In this document: piece after piece, positions 1 to 9,071 of the stretch
Numbering within the stretch: the stretch's first letter is position 1
Layout: every line of letters starts with the position of its first letter
From: Paracoccaceae bacterium
GTDB lineage: Bacteria > Pseudomonadota > Alphaproteobacteria > Rhodobacterales > Rhodobacteraceae
Reading direction: 5' to 3'
DNA length: 64,000 nucleotides
Assembly: GCA_030750975.1 (NCBI GenBank)
Contig: JASMHC010000009.1
Coordinates: 62,001 to 126,000 of the forward strand
Position numbers and translations under genes: made by a program
The notes under the pieces: generated by a model
Database searches by the model: none
Told to the model about the DNA's origin: nothing
Seen by the model: the letters and a program-made list of their open reading frames with translations, nothing else

Positions 1-675
1 CAGGTCGAGGACAAAAAGCGAAGCGGCGGCCATATCGTCCACATGCAGGAACTCTCGTCGCGGCGTGCCGCTGCCCCAAATCACGACCTCTTCGGCCCCG
101 GATTGCTCAGCCTCGTGGAAACGGCGGATCAAAGCCGGTAGGACGTGGCTGTTCTCCGGGTGGAAGTTGTCGCCGGGGCCATAGAGGTTGGTCGGCATGA
201 CTGAGCGAAAATCGGTGCTATGCTGGCGATTGTAGCTCTCGCAAAGCTTAATTCCCGCGATTTTGGCGATGGCGTAGGGCTCATTTGTTGGCTCCAGCAC
301 GCCGGTCAGCAGCGCATCCTCTCGCATCGGTTGCGGCACGGCGCGGGGGTAGATACACGACGAGCCAAGCTGCAAGAGCCGCGTGACCCCAGCGGCAAAG
401 GCCTGATGGATGACATTCGCTTCGATCATAAGGTTTTCGTAGATGAAGTCAGCGGGGTAGCTGTTGTTCGCCATAATCCCGCCCACTTTGGCGGCGGCAA
501 GGATCACCACATCGGGGCGCTCGACCTGCATAAACGCCCGCACGGCGGCCTGATCGGTCAGGTCCAGTTCCGCATGGGTGCGGGTAATGATGTTAGTTTC
601 GCCGCGCGACTGCAGTTGCCGCAGGATCGCCCCTCCGACCATCCCTCGGTGGCCTGCAAGGTATATTTTCCGCAT
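1..675 (-). CDS. fcl: GDP-L-fucose synthase, 3' end outside window
   Basis: This gene converts GDP-4-keto-6-deoxy-mannose to GDP-L-fucose (epimerase/reductase, NADPH-dependent, cytosolic). Reading leftward from the ATG at 675, the protein starts [17 protein letters not shown], a GxxGxxG Rossmann motif. The SDR catalytic pair follows as YAIAKIAG, preceded by the family signature LGSSCIYPR. About 225 codons are present of the roughly 310-320 expected; the C-terminus lies beyond position 1. The gene begins 4 bp after the gmd stop, so the two are surely one transcript and act in consecutive steps. Confident family call. Confidence 0.93.
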   Translation of the reverse strand, partial: MRKIYLAGHRGMVGGAILRQLQSRGETNIITRTHAELDLTDQAAVRAFMQVERPDVVILAAAKVGGIMANNSYPADFIYENLMIEANVIHQAFAAGVTRLLQLGSSCIYPRAVPQPMREDALLTGVLEPTNEPYAIAKIAGIKLCESYNRQHSTDFRSVMPTNLYGPGDNFHPENSHVLPALIRRFHEAEQSGAEEVVIWGSGTPRREFLHVDDMAAASLFVLDL

Positions 676-679
676 CGCC

Positions 680-1798
680 TCAGCCCTCGATGGATATCGG
701 TAGATCTAAACCGTGATCGCGCAAGAGGCGGGTGCGGCGAGCGTTCTTGAGGTCGTGGGCGACCATTTCGGCGCACATCTCTTGAACGGTGATCTCGGGC
801 GTCCAGCCGAGCTTGGCCTTGGCCTTGGAAGGATCGCCGAGCAGGGTTTCGACCTCGGCGGGGCGGAAATAGCGCTGGTCGATTCGAACGATCACGTCGC
901 CGACCGAAAGCGCCGGAGCCGCATCGCCGTCAATCGCGACGACAATGCCGACCTCGTCCAGCCCCTTGCCCTCAAAACGTATCGTGATGCCCAACTCGGC
1001 GGCAGACCATTCGATGAACTGACGCACGGAGTATTGCACGCCGGTGGCGATGATATAATCCTCGGGTGTGTCCTGCTGCAGCATCATCCACTGCATGCGG
1101 ACATAGTCCTTGGCGTGTCCCCAATCCCGCAGAGCGTCGATGTTGCCCATGTAGAGACAAGGCTCGAGCCCTTGGGCGATATTGGCGAGACCACGGGTGA
1201 TTTTGCGGGTCACAAAGGTCTCGCCCCGGCGCGGGCTTTCGTGGTTAAAGAGGATGCCATTGCAGGCATAGATGCCATAAGCCTCACGATAGTTCACCGT
1301 GATCCAGTAGGCATACATCTTGGCCACCGCATAGGGGCTGCGCGGGTGGAACGGCGTCGTCTCGGTCTGGGGAATTTCCTGCACGAGGCCGTAAAGTTCC
1401 GAAGTAGAGGCCTGATAGAAGCGGGTCTTCTTCTCGAGCCCTAGGAAGCGGATCGCCTCGAGAAGTCGCAGCGTACCGGTGGCGTCGACATCGGCGGTGT
1501 ATTCGGGAGCCTCGAAACTGACAGCGACGTGCGATTGCGCGCCAAGGTTGTAAATCTCATCGGGCTCAACTTCGCGGATTATTCGGGTAAGGTTGGAGGT
1601 GTCCGTCAGATCTCCGTAATGAAGCTTCATCATCACATTCGATTGATGCGGGTCTTCGTAAATATGATCGATCCGTTGCGTGTTGAACGACGAAGCGCGG
1701 CGCTTGATGCCATGCACTTCATAGCCCTTCTCAAGCAGAAACTCGGTGAGATAGGAGCCGTCCTGGCCAGTGACGCCGGTGATGAGTGCTTTTTTCAT
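680..1798 (-). CDS. gmd: GDP-mannose 4,6-dehydratase
   Basis: Dehydrates GDP-D-mannose to GDP-4-keto-6-deoxymannose, the first step toward GDP-fucose and related 6-deoxyhexoses. The 372-residue protein opens with [17 protein letters not shown], the SDR NAD(P)-binding motif, and carries the catalytic STSELYG and [10 protein letters not shown] segments; the usual Gmd C-terminus with [13 protein letters not shown] is intact. Length is normal for the family. It lies directly upstream of fcl in the same leftward operon and follows the Wzy-like gene without a gap. The product probably supplies fucose or a relative to the surface polysaccharide made by this locus. Confidence 0.95.
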   Translation of the reverse strand: MKKALITGVTGQDGSYLTEFLLEKGYEVHGIKRRASSFNTQRIDHIYEDPHQSNVMMKLHYGDLTDTSNLTRIIREVEPDEIYNLGAQSHVAVSFEAPEYTADVDATGTLRLLEAIRFLGLEKKTRFYQASTSELYGLVQEIPQTETTPFHPRSPYAVAKMYAYWITVNYREAYGIYACNGILFNHESPRRGETFVTRKITRGLANIAQGLEPCLYMGNIDALRDWGHAKDYVRMQWMMLQQDTPEDYIIATGVQYSVRQFIEWSAAELGITIRFEGKGLDEVGIVVAIDGDAAPALSVGDVIVRIDQRYFRPAEVETLLGDPSKAKAKLGWTPEITVQEMCAEMVAHDLKNARRTRLLRDHGLDLPISIEG

Positions 1799-3235
1799 TT
1801 ATTTAGACTCCGCTAGTCCTTCTGCAGTCTTGTTAGTAATAACGGAATGATCTTGCGACGATTCCAGAGCTGTTCGTTTCAGGAAAATTATTTTCAGCAG
1901 TAGGTAAACTGGGTACATAGACAAAAAATAGATTACCCCCTCGAACACCCAGCCAAAAAGCTCGTTTCGTACGCCTACAAGGAACCTGGGACCAAAAACA
2001 AAGAGGATCAAAAGCCCGAACGGATGCAGTCGGTCCATTTTCCTCTGGAAAAAAAACGAAATCCAGGCTGCCGCAGCTCCGTAAAGGACAACCCCCAGCA
2101 TGCCGAGCGAATAGTAGCTCTCCGCAATTCCGGAGGACGCAAATGTAACACTGCGATCAAAGAAAAGATCTGGCGCAAAATATTGCGAAAATGCGACTCC
2201 AAAGCCATTCGTGCTAAGGCCCAAATCAATTCCGAGCACCCGCGAAAAGACAACATTAAGTGTCAGGTTTAGCCGAGCAAATAGGTTTACACTCTCCACG
2301 GTGGTCTGATCGCTTATTATGGCTGCCTTCAGGGTGTCTAGGCTGTGGCCGATCACGGCCCAAAAGTCTGTGAAAAAGTAGAGGAGGTCGACGGTTTCCA
2401 ACCCGTCAAAGCCGACCGCACGCAATGTCTGCACAATCATAAAGAGCGGTGGGGCTACACCAAAGCCCAAGGCGCAAATCAGAAAGAAACGGCGCCTGAG
2501 AAGGCCGCTTGGATAGGCTGTTGCGGCAATCAAAATGACCAACATGGCTCCAGGCATTCGTTGCCCAGACAAAACCAAGCTTGCAGCATAAATGGCGAGA
2601 AGAACTGTAGGCAGAAACTTTCTTGAGGTGATCCCGAAAATAGCCAGAACGATAAATGTGTATTCCACCATGAGTACCGGAATACTCTTTTGAACCCCGA
2701 GGCCTCCTGAGAAGTACAATTGGTACCCTTGTGAGTACACCGCAAGGGCCTCTGCTACGTTGAATGAAATAATGATCGCAAAAGAAATTAGGAGGATGGG
2801 GTAAAAGGACGAGATATTATTGATCTTAGTGACCGTCGGCCCTGCGAGTGTAGGCTGTTTGTTTTTCGTCAGGAGGATCACGCCGGCAAAGGTTGCAAGA
2901 AAGATGAAAATTGCCACTTGCATTTTGACAACGTCAACTGGGGTGAGGTTAATATTTTGAAAGAACTGACCGACCGAGAGAAATTCAATGTCGTTTGAAA
3001 TTGCTTGAGGCAATACAAAGAAGACGCCAAATAGCATGTAGTAGAATCGAGCAAAAAATTGCCGTTTGTCCACCATTGAAAGTGAAGTTAGCCAAACAAG
3101 CGCCAATGACACATGGCCAACGTATTCAGTTGCGCGAAGCAGCGTGAATGGCAGGCTTGCCGCAAATATGGCTAGCGACACCAAGAACTTCAGACGCACA
3201 GATTTCCCTGTGGCCATTTTGGTTTCATACGTCAT
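1799..3235 (-). CDS. Polytopic membrane protein, O-antigen polymerase (Wzy)-like
   Basis: About 478 residues with many hydrophobic stretches, for example near LVSLAIFAASLPFTLL and VVLYGAAAAWISFFF, consistent with 10 or more membrane helices in the inner membrane. No catalytic motif is recognised; Wzy-type polymerases are usually too divergent to identify by motif, so the call rests on topology and on its place between a Wzx-like gene and gmd. The open frame extends to 3364, but I prefer the start MTYETKMATG at 3235, which avoids a 70-bp overlap with the upstream gene. The gene is visibly richer in A+T than its neighbours, as is common for polymerase genes in exchangeable polysaccharide loci. 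An O-antigen ligase-like role is the main alternative. Confidence 0.6.
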   Translation of the reverse strand: MTYETKMATGKSVRLKFLVSLAIFAASLPFTLLRATEYVGHVSLALVWLTSLSMVDKRQFFARFYYMLFGVFFVLPQAISNDIEFLSVGQFFQNINLTPVDVVKMQVAIFIFLATFAGVILLTKNKQPTLAGPTVTKINNISSFYPILLISFAIIISFNVAEALAVYSQGYQLYFSGGLGVQKSIPVLMVEYTFIVLAIFGITSRKFLPTVLLAIYAASLVLSGQRMPGAMLVILIAATAYPSGLLRRRFFLICALGFGVAPPLFMIVQTLRAVGFDGLETVDLLYFFTDFWAVIGHSLDTLKAAIISDQTTVESVNLFARLNLTLNVVFSRVLGIDLGLSTNGFGVAFSQYFAPDLFFDRSVTFASSGIAESYYSLGMLGVVLYGAAAAWISFFFQRKMDRLHPFGLLILFVFGPRFLVGVRNELFGWVFEGVIYFLSMYPVYLLLKIIFLKRTALESSQDHSVITNKTAEGLAESK

Positions 3236-3294
3236 TGGTAAGCTTGCGTCGTCATTTCTGCGTCCGAATAGAAGTAAGCTTGCGGTAACATCAA

Positions 3295-4500
3295 TCAGAT
3301 TGCCTTGGGTAGGCTTGTGAAGAAAAAAGCGGACATTGTGGCTTGGGCACAAAAATAAGACCACGGAGGCAGATCAAGCGCCCAACATAGAAATGGTGTA
3401 AGCACGACGTAGGCCAGCAAAAATACCATTGTCTTCGCTTTGTGATCGCCTTCACGGGCTGCTGCAATGACCAGTTCGGCCTTCGGCCCGAACAGCATGA
3501 TCGGCACCACGCCACTCAGCACGGCAAGTGTGGTCAAAAAATCTGTGCCGCCCTCGAAGAACAATGTCCCGAAAAGCCCGGATAGTGCAATCGCGGCGAT
3601 GAAGGTGACGGCCAGCAAAATCCGGATCAGGGCAATCTCGCGTCGGCGTGCGGAGGTTTCGACACCGGTCCGGAGTGTCCGCGAAAGCCGGTCGAACGCG
3701 AACATTAGGTAGACCTGCAGGGGCAACATGGTCAGGCTGCGCAATTGTTGGGCCACGCGAACTTCGGCTGTCACATCGGCACCGTAGAGGTAGGTGGTGA
3801 CGATGATGTCGAAGTTCACGAAAAAGGTTTCGAGCCCGGCCAGAATGGTGAGAGTTAGCGGGAAGGTACCATAGGGCCATAAGACACGGCGCGAAAATTC
3901 TATCGAGGGCCAGTCGCCCCGGGCAAACATAAGGAGCAGAAGCCCGATCGCTACAGCGCCAAGATAGGACAATTGAGCCACGGGAACGGCAAGTTCCCGA
4001 CCAAACAGCATTGCGATTGCAAGGATCGCCATGAATACTGTCGAGCGGATTACTCCGGCCTCGATATTGCCGATCACATAGCGTCCTATACCGCGGAAAT
4101 AAGCTGAATAAATCGCCGCGGCGAAAATGACCGCGACCGTTGCCACGATAAGGGCGAGGTCTGTTTCTCCTAAGAACAGGGCAGCGAGGGCAACTGCGGC
4201 GGACAAGATGATCCACAGATGAGCGTTGCCGATAAATTCCTGGGCGAGCCGCCGGCGCTCGGTCAGGCCGAACGCCCCGAGCTCTCGGACGAGTTGTCGG
4301 GTTGGGGCGGAGGTGGCTAAGAAAGTGAGTAAAAGGACCATCGATATGAAGGTGTTTATCTGCCCAAACGCTACTTTCGTGGTGACGTTCGAGAGCAACA
4401 ACTGCACTGCAAAGCCGGCGGAAATGGCGTAGCCGCGAAGCGCACCAGAAAATACGAAATCCCTTAGCATCGAAGGTTGCTGTTCACGGTTAAAAACCAT
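3295..4500 (-). CDS. Polysaccharide flippase-like membrane protein (Wzx/MATE-like)
   Basis: About 401 residues, largely hydrophobic, with repeated membrane segments such as HLWIILSAAVALAALFLG and VFMAILAIAMLFG. The arrangement and the N-terminal phrase MLRDFVFSGALRGYAISAGF resemble oligosaccharide flippases that move lipid-linked repeat units across the inner membrane. I chose the ATG at 4500 (MVFNREQ), which overlaps the end of the NeuB-fusion gene by about 11 bp; the open frame begins at 4524. It is followed by the Wzy-like gene. The flippase call is inferred from topology and context, not from a diagnostic residue. Confidence 0.6.
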   Translation of the reverse strand: MVFNREQQPSMLRDFVFSGALRGYAISAGFAVQLLLSNVTTKVAFGQINTFISMVLLLTFLATSAPTRQLVRELGAFGLTERRRLAQEFIGNAHLWIILSAAVALAALFLGETDLALIVATVAVIFAAAIYSAYFRGIGRYVIGNIEAGVIRSTVFMAILAIAMLFGRELAVPVAQLSYLGAVAIGLLLLMFARGDWPSIEFSRRVLWPYGTFPLTLTILAGLETFFVNFDIIVTTYLYGADVTAEVRVAQQLRSLTMLPLQVYLMFAFDRLSRTLRTGVETSARRREIALIRILLAVTFIAAIALSGLFGTLFFEGGTDFLTTLAVLSGVVPIMLFGPKAELVIAAAREGDHKAKTMVFLLAYVVLTPFLCWALDLPPWSYFCAQATMSAFFFTSLPKAI

Positions 4501-6721
4501 TGCTGCCCAGAAACTCCAGCGCATGCCAGAAGCCCTCGCCGTCGTTCTTATGACCCTGCCAGATCTCCGGGATGAATTGCGCTTCCGGAGCCGTCTTCCT
4601 CAAGATCTCGCCGAGCCGCTTGAAGTTGATGTCACCCTCCCCGATCGCGATGCCTTCGCCATCCGTGCCATAGGCATCGACGATGTGCATATGTGGGCTG
4701 AGTGGGGCGATCTTCTCGCAGGCGTCGTAGAAATCGAAACCGAAGTGCTGCGCCGACATCGAGGTGTGCGAAACGTCAAGACAGACCCGCGCGCCGTGGC
4801 GCTGGTTGAAGTCCACGATGTGGCCGGGGTTGCAGAACAGGTTGTGATAGCGCTGCCCGCCGAAATGCCAAGGGAAGGGCGGCATGGTTTGGAAAATGAG
4901 CTCGACGTCGGACTCGTTCAGCAGCTTGTAGGCCTCCGCGACGCGGTCGTACTTCTCCGCCACAACGTCATCGGGAAGAAATCCGTCGATGCTGAAGCCG
5001 CCGGCATTGACGACGACGTAGGTTTTGCCGGCGGGCTTCAAGATGTCGCGCAGCTGGTGGCTCACTTCGATTACACGCCTGAGATGGGCGATGCTTTGGT
5101 CACGGTAGGCGGTGTTTTCCGAGGAGAGATCTAGGATGTGGTCGTTCTCGAACAACTCGGGCGCGTGAACCGCGAACTCGTGCAGCGTAAAGCCGGCAAG
5201 CAACCTGGCCGGATCGAGCGTTAAGTCGGAGTAGCTCAAGTGAAATTCGACGAAATCCAGAGGGTGCTGGCGCGCAAGCTGTTTGGCATCGTGGTAGCGC
5301 ACCGGGATGCCGACGGGGCGGGAGAAGCTTGTCTCGGCAGCGGCGGCAGCAGTGCTGGCAAGGTCGCTTTCGAAGAAGAAGTCGCCTGCCTTCTTGGCCT
5401 TGACTGCTCGGCGCCCCACAAGCTCCTGGAACCTGTTTGGCTGCAGGCCTTGGCCCGGGCTACGGATCTCCAGGTCGTCGGCGGTGATGACCCGGCCCTC
5501 GGGCAAATCGTGCTTTGCGACGATACTTTTTGACAAGTTCTCGCGGTTGATGAGTTCGCCTTGGCCAAGGCTCTTCTGGCCGTTGCCGAGCGCTTCGTGG
5601 ACGTTGTGGATGGATTTGACCATCTGCGCGAACTCGTCTGGCAGCAGCGAGACCTTGTGGTCGTTGCCTTCCCAAGACCGGTCGAAGGTGAAGTGTTTCT
5701 CGATGATCTTCGCGCCGAGCGCGACCGCGGCGATCGGCACTTCGATGCCGCGCTCGTGGCCGGAATAGCCCACCACCCCTTCATGGAATTCGCGCAGCCG
5801 GTCGAGATAGGCAAGGTTCACGTCTTTGAACGGGGTCGGATAGGTCGAATTGCAGTGCAGCAGCGCATATTCCGCATCGACCGATTCCAGCACCGAGATC
5901 GTGTTCTTCAGCTCCCATTCGTGCGACATCCCGGTCGAGAGCAGCATCGGTTTGCCGCTCTGCGCGATGGTCTTCAGAAGCGGCAGGTTGGTGAGATCGG
6001 CCGACGCGATCTTGTAGGCCGACAGCCCGTAGCTTTCGAGCGTGCGAAACGCCTCGCTGTCCCAAGGGGTGCACATCACGATCGTGCCTTTCGCCCGAGT
6101 ATAATCGAAGGCTTCGAAGATGTCATCTTGGCTCAGTTGGAACCGCGACAGAAGATCGAGCGTATATTCGACGCCGAGATCGTTAGCCTGGTCGTCGGAA
6201 TCGGTCCGGCGGTAGAGGGTCTCCATGTCCCGATACTGGAACTTGACGCAATCAGCCCCGGCCTCGACGGCCGCGTCGATCAACTCTTTTGCCACCGACA
6301 GGCTGCCGTTGTGGTTGTTGCCGATCTCAGCGATCACGAACGGCGGGTTGTCGGCGCCGATCTGGCGATCTTCGATCTCGAGGATCGAACGTCCCGGGAT
6401 GCGGATCGACACCAGCCGCCGGTCGCGCCGGTCGACGACCGGGATGAACTTAATCCGGTCGGAGAATTTTGGTCCGAAAGCGTCGTCATCATAGGCGAAG
6501 GAGAAGCGGTGCCGCATGACCTCAGCAACCCGGTCGGGGAAGGCGCCATTCTCGACGATCGCCCTGCGGATGTCGCCGTCGGTGACGGTACCGACCACGC
6601 GCCCAGCGTCGTCGAGGATTACGAGGAAACCGCGTTTGTTGTCGTTGAGTTTGACCATCGCCTCCACGACCGAGGCGCCATGCCCGAGGACGAATGCCGA
6701 GACGTTGCGAATTACCGCCAT
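4490..6721 (-). CDS. Nonulosonic acid synthase (NeuB family) with N-terminal CBS and C-terminal TIM-barrel domains
   Basis: A three-part protein of about 743 residues. Residues ~1-110 read as a CBS pair (KRGFLVILDDAGRVVGTVTDGDIR). Residues ~120-450 are a NeuB-type PEP-condensing synthase (FVIAEIGNNHNG, CVKFQYRD, LLHCNSTYPTP, GYSGHERG) ending in an SAF/antifreeze-like domain (IVAKHDLPEGRVITADDLEI). Residues ~470-740 resemble an AP-endonuclease/xylose-isomerase TIM barrel (FAVHAPELF, VCLDVSHTSMS). NeuB enzymes join PEP to an N-acyl hexosamine derivative to make a C9 sialic-type acid. The ATG at 6721 has a strong GGGAGAAG site and overlaps the neuA end by 10 bp; the frame itself opens at 6760. 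Which nonulosonate is made cannot be read from sequence. Confidence 0.88.
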   Translation of the reverse strand: MAVIRNVSAFVLGHGASVVEAMVKLNDNKRGFLVILDDAGRVVGTVTDGDIRRAIVENGAFPDRVAEVMRHRFSFAYDDDAFGPKFSDRIKFIPVVDRRDRRLVSIRIPGRSILEIEDRQIGADNPPFVIAEIGNNHNGSLSVAKELIDAAVEAGADCVKFQYRDMETLYRRTDSDDQANDLGVEYTLDLLSRFQLSQDDIFEAFDYTRAKGTIVMCTPWDSEAFRTLESYGLSAYKIASADLTNLPLLKTIAQSGKPMLLSTGMSHEWELKNTISVLESVDAEYALLHCNSTYPTPFKDVNLAYLDRLREFHEGVVGYSGHERGIEVPIAAVALGAKIIEKHFTFDRSWEGNDHKVSLLPDEFAQMVKSIHNVHEALGNGQKSLGQGELINRENLSKSIVAKHDLPEGRVITADDLEIRSPGQGLQPNRFQELVGRRAVKAKKAGDFFFESDLASTAAAAAETSFSRPVGIPVRYHDAKQLARQHPLDFVEFHLSYSDLTLDPARLLAGFTLHEFAVHAPELFENDHILDLSSENTAYRDQSIAHLRRVIEVSHQLRDILKPAGKTYVVVNAGGFSIDGFLPDDVVAEKYDRVAEAYKLLNESDVELIFQTMPPFPWHFGGQRYHNLFCNPGHIVDFNQRHGARVCLDVSHTSMSAQHFGFDFYDACEKIAPLSPHMHIVDAYGTDGEGIAIGEGDINFKRLGEILRKTAPEAQFIPEIWQGHKNDGEGFWHALEFLGSNGF

Positions 6722-7407
6722 GTATTCTTCTCCCGCAGAATGGCTTCGATGATCCGCCAATCGTCTAGGTCATCGATTTCGAAGCTTTCCAGCTTCGACG
6801 TTTCCATTGCTTCAATCTTTCCGCCGAGGCGGTTTTTCAGGGTTTGCAAAATGTGCCGCGCCGTCACGTAAAGCGAGCCGGTCTCACGAAACAGCACGTC
6901 TTCCCGCGCAATGTCCTGGCGGCGTGGCCGGTTCATGTGATCGTAGGTCGCCTCCGCGCCATCGGGGCCGCGGCGCCAGAAAAACGATTCGTTCAGCGTG
7001 ACCGTGAGCAACGAATCAGCGCCGGTCGTTTCCCACCTGGTGATGCAATCGTCAACCAGCCCGGGGCGGCGTACCGGCGAGGTTGCCTGCGCCAGCACCA
7101 TCGCGTCGTAGTCGTAGCCCTCGCCGCTGAGATAGTCGTCGAGGTGCATCATCACCACTTCGGTGGAGCTGGTGTCGTCGGAGATGTCATCCGGGCGCAG
7201 GAACGGCACCTCAGCCCCGGCCTGGCGGGCGATGTCGGCATAGGCCTCGGAATCGGTCGACACGATCACCCGGTCGATCTTCTCACTCGCCCGGCAATGC
7301 TCGATCGTCCAGGTGACGAGCGGCTTTCCGGCGATCTCACGGATGTTCTTGTTCGGTATTCCCTTGCTATTGGAGCGGATGGGAATGAGCGCGACGGCGC
7401 GGGTCAT
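6712..7407 (-). CDS. neuA: CMP-N-acylneuraminate cytidylyltransferase
   Basis: Activates a nonulosonic acid with CTP to give the CMP-sugar donor. The 231-residue protein has the family N-terminus ALIPIRSNSKGIPNKNIREI (nucleotide binding), the later motif LAQATSPVRRPG, and a C-terminal LESFEIDDLDDW segment that includes the usual metal-binding acidic pair. Length matches single-domain NeuA-type enzymes. It precedes the NeuB fusion gene with a 10-bp overlap, so synthesis and activation of the acid are translationally coupled. Legionaminate or pseudaminate cytidylyltransferase (LegF/PseF) are possible specificities. Confidence 0.9.
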   Translation of the reverse strand: MTRAVALIPIRSNSKGIPNKNIREIAGKPLVTWTIEHCRASEKIDRVIVSTDSEAYADIARQAGAEVPFLRPDDISDDTSSTEVVMMHLDDYLSGEGYDYDAMVLAQATSPVRRPGLVDDCITRWETTGADSLLTVTLNESFFWRRGPDGAEATYDHMNRPRRQDIAREDVLFRETGSLYVTARHILQTLKNRLGGKIEAMETSKLESFEIDDLDDWRIIEAILREKNTWR

Positions 7408-7480
7408 GTCCTGTCAACCTTCTGAAGTCTGTTTTCGCGTATGGACTAATCGTATGTCGGGTCCGGTCGACCGCATTTGC

Positions 7481-8038
7481 CTATTCCAGGCGGTCCACGA
7501 AGCTTTCGTCGAACACTGTATTGCGGATCTTGCGCATATGCGCCTCGTCATTTCCCTCGGGAAAACGTCGCTTGATCGGCCTCGCGGGATTGCCACCGAC
7601 AATCGTGAACGGCGGCACGTCGCGCGTGACCACGGCAGCGGCGGCGACAATGGCGCCATCGCCAATCGTCACCCCGGCACGAATGATAGCGCCCGTGCCG
7701 ATCCAGACATCATCGCCAATAACAGTCTCGGGCAAGGGTTCGCGGCCTGAAAAACAGATCGGCAGCCCGACCACGTCGTATTTGTGATCCGCGCCAACGA
7801 TTTTTACGTCCGGCGCCATCAGGCAATAGGTGCCGATGTGCACCTTCGGGTAGATCGTGCAGTTCGTGCCGATGAAGGAGAAATCCCCGACGACAATATC
7901 CCGGGCGATCATCCGCTGACCTCCCGCGAGATTGCAGGTCAGCGGGATACGCGTCCGGTAGCGCAGGTTCCGCAGGAACATTCGGGTTTTTCGAAGGGCC
8001 CAATAGAGGCGCGGGATGTTGCGGATACGTTTCAGCAT
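7481..8038 (-). CDS. Hexapeptide-repeat acetyltransferase
   Basis: 185 residues dominated by left-handed beta-helix hexapeptides: VVGDFSFIGTNCTIYPKVHIGTYC and, later, IGDDVWIGTGAIIRAGVTIGDGAIVAAAAVVTRDV, ending in the typical VGGNPARPIKRRF. Such proteins use acetyl-CoA to O- or N-acetylate sugars and act as trimers in the cytosol. The N-terminus is basic and arginine-rich (RLYWALRKTRMFLRNLRYR). It lies between the GT42/DUF115-like gene and neuA, so its likely substrate is a sugar of this polysaccharide or the nonulosonic acid. Exact acceptor unknown. Confidence 0.85.
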   Translation of the reverse strand: MLKRIRNIPRLYWALRKTRMFLRNLRYRTRIPLTCNLAGGQRMIARDIVVGDFSFIGTNCTIYPKVHIGTYCLMAPDVKIVGADHKYDVVGLPICFSGREPLPETVIGDDVWIGTGAIIRAGVTIGDGAIVAAAAVVTRDVPPFTIVGGNPARPIKRRFPEGNDEAHMRKIRNTVFDESFVDRLE

Positions 8039-8060
8039 TCGGTTCGCTTCTGTGCGGGCA

Positions 8061-8936
8061 TCATGCGTCTGCCGGGTCGGTCAGCGGGATCTCGTCCAAC
8101 GGCACATAGGGGATGAAGTCGAGCCATCCGTCCGGGGAGGTGTGAATGAGTTCGACACCATGCTTCTCGCAATACTTCTGGTACATCTGATACTGCGTGA
8201 AGACATTCAACGCGTTTTTCAGATGCTGAACAATCCCCGCGGACCAGTTGGCCCCGGACGTGGCGTTCGAACGCGGATCGGCGCCTTGTTTGTAAAAGTT
8301 CGAGACGCTCTTGCCGTAGTCCTTGAGGATGTTGTGGTCGCAGCCGATCAGGACAATCCGCTTGTATCCCATGAACAGAAGCACCGGGAGAACCATCAGC
8401 GGAACGGATTGCGGGCGCATCACCGGGTAACGCAGATCAACCCCGTTCGACATCGCGGCCTTTTCCAGCCCGATGTAGTGCACGGTGCGGTCTGCAAACA
8501 GGTCGTTTTGCCTGACCAGCCCCTCTGTGTCGATCCCGAGGGTGATTTCGGTTTCTTTTGGCAAGGATTGATCGGACGTCCTCAGCCAGGAGACATACTC
8601 CTCAAGGACGAGCGGCTCATGGTAAGGGGCGAAAAAGTGCATCTTGGGCCGCAGGTCTTGCACGAGCGGATGCAGGAAGAAATTGCTGACCGAATAGCAG
8701 TCCTGTCCAACGATACGTGTCAGGTCGAGGTCGCGTACGCTCGGACCGGTTGCGAGGATGAATGCGGTCTTGCCGAGCGCGACGCTTCTCAGGGCGTCGT
8801 TGCGCCGGAGTGCCTGTTTGCCGGCCTGCGGGTAGGTGGCGTATTGCACAGCGCTCGCGAGTTTCAGGATCGGATGCAGCAGGACCGGCGGGGTCCCATC
8901 CAGAATGAGCCTGTATATCTTCTTTTTCCACGACAT
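8061..8936 (-). CDS. Putative glycosyltransferase, DUF115/GT42 sialyltransferase-like
   Basis: 291 residues. Near residue 55 is AFILATGPSVRDLDLTRI, which matches the G-x-GPS-L/V pattern found in DUF115 (Maf-type) proteins and GT42 bacterial sialyltransferases, followed by YSVSNFF where those enzymes read R-x-NxF. A second block, LMVLPVLLFMGYKRIVLIGCDHN, matches the later conserved GYK-I-L-GxD region. Its placement with NeuB- and NeuA-type genes suggests it transfers the CMP-activated nonulosonic acid. This is inference from two motifs and context; it lacks a full match to a characterised sialyltransferase. Cytosolic, no signal peptide or membrane helix seen. Confidence 0.6.
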   Translation of the reverse strand: MSWKKKIYRLILDGTPPVLLHPILKLASAVQYATYPQAGKQALRRNDALRSVALGKTAFILATGPSVRDLDLTRIVGQDCYSVSNFFLHPLVQDLRPKMHFFAPYHEPLVLEEYVSWLRTSDQSLPKETEITLGIDTEGLVRQNDLFADRTVHYIGLEKAAMSNGVDLRYPVMRPQSVPLMVLPVLLFMGYKRIVLIGCDHNILKDYGKSVSNFYKQGADPRSNATSGANWSAGIVQHLKNALNVFTQYQMYQKYCEKHGVELIHTSPDGWLDFIPYVPLDEIPLTDPADA

Positions 8937-9071
8937 TTAGGGTCAGCGATTCTGTAGATGTGCGTTCAGGAGCTAGTTCGTAACTTGAAATCTGGCCGCG
9001 ATCCGCCAGTTTGTGGTGAGGCCTTCAATATGCATGTCCCGTTCCGTGATCGCTGGTTCGAAGGAATGGGG

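Noticed and set aside
3236-3364. N-terminal extension of the Wzy-like protein
   Set aside because: It would overlap the upstream gene by 70 bp and adds a non-hydrophobic, non-conserved stretch.
6208-6215. GGCGGTAG inside the NeuB-fusion gene as an ops site
   Set aside because: Intragenic and on the strand opposite to transcription; taken as a chance copy and as a measure of background.
5561-6871. 436-codon open frame on the plus strand
   Set aside because: Antisense to the NeuB fusion gene; no motifs.
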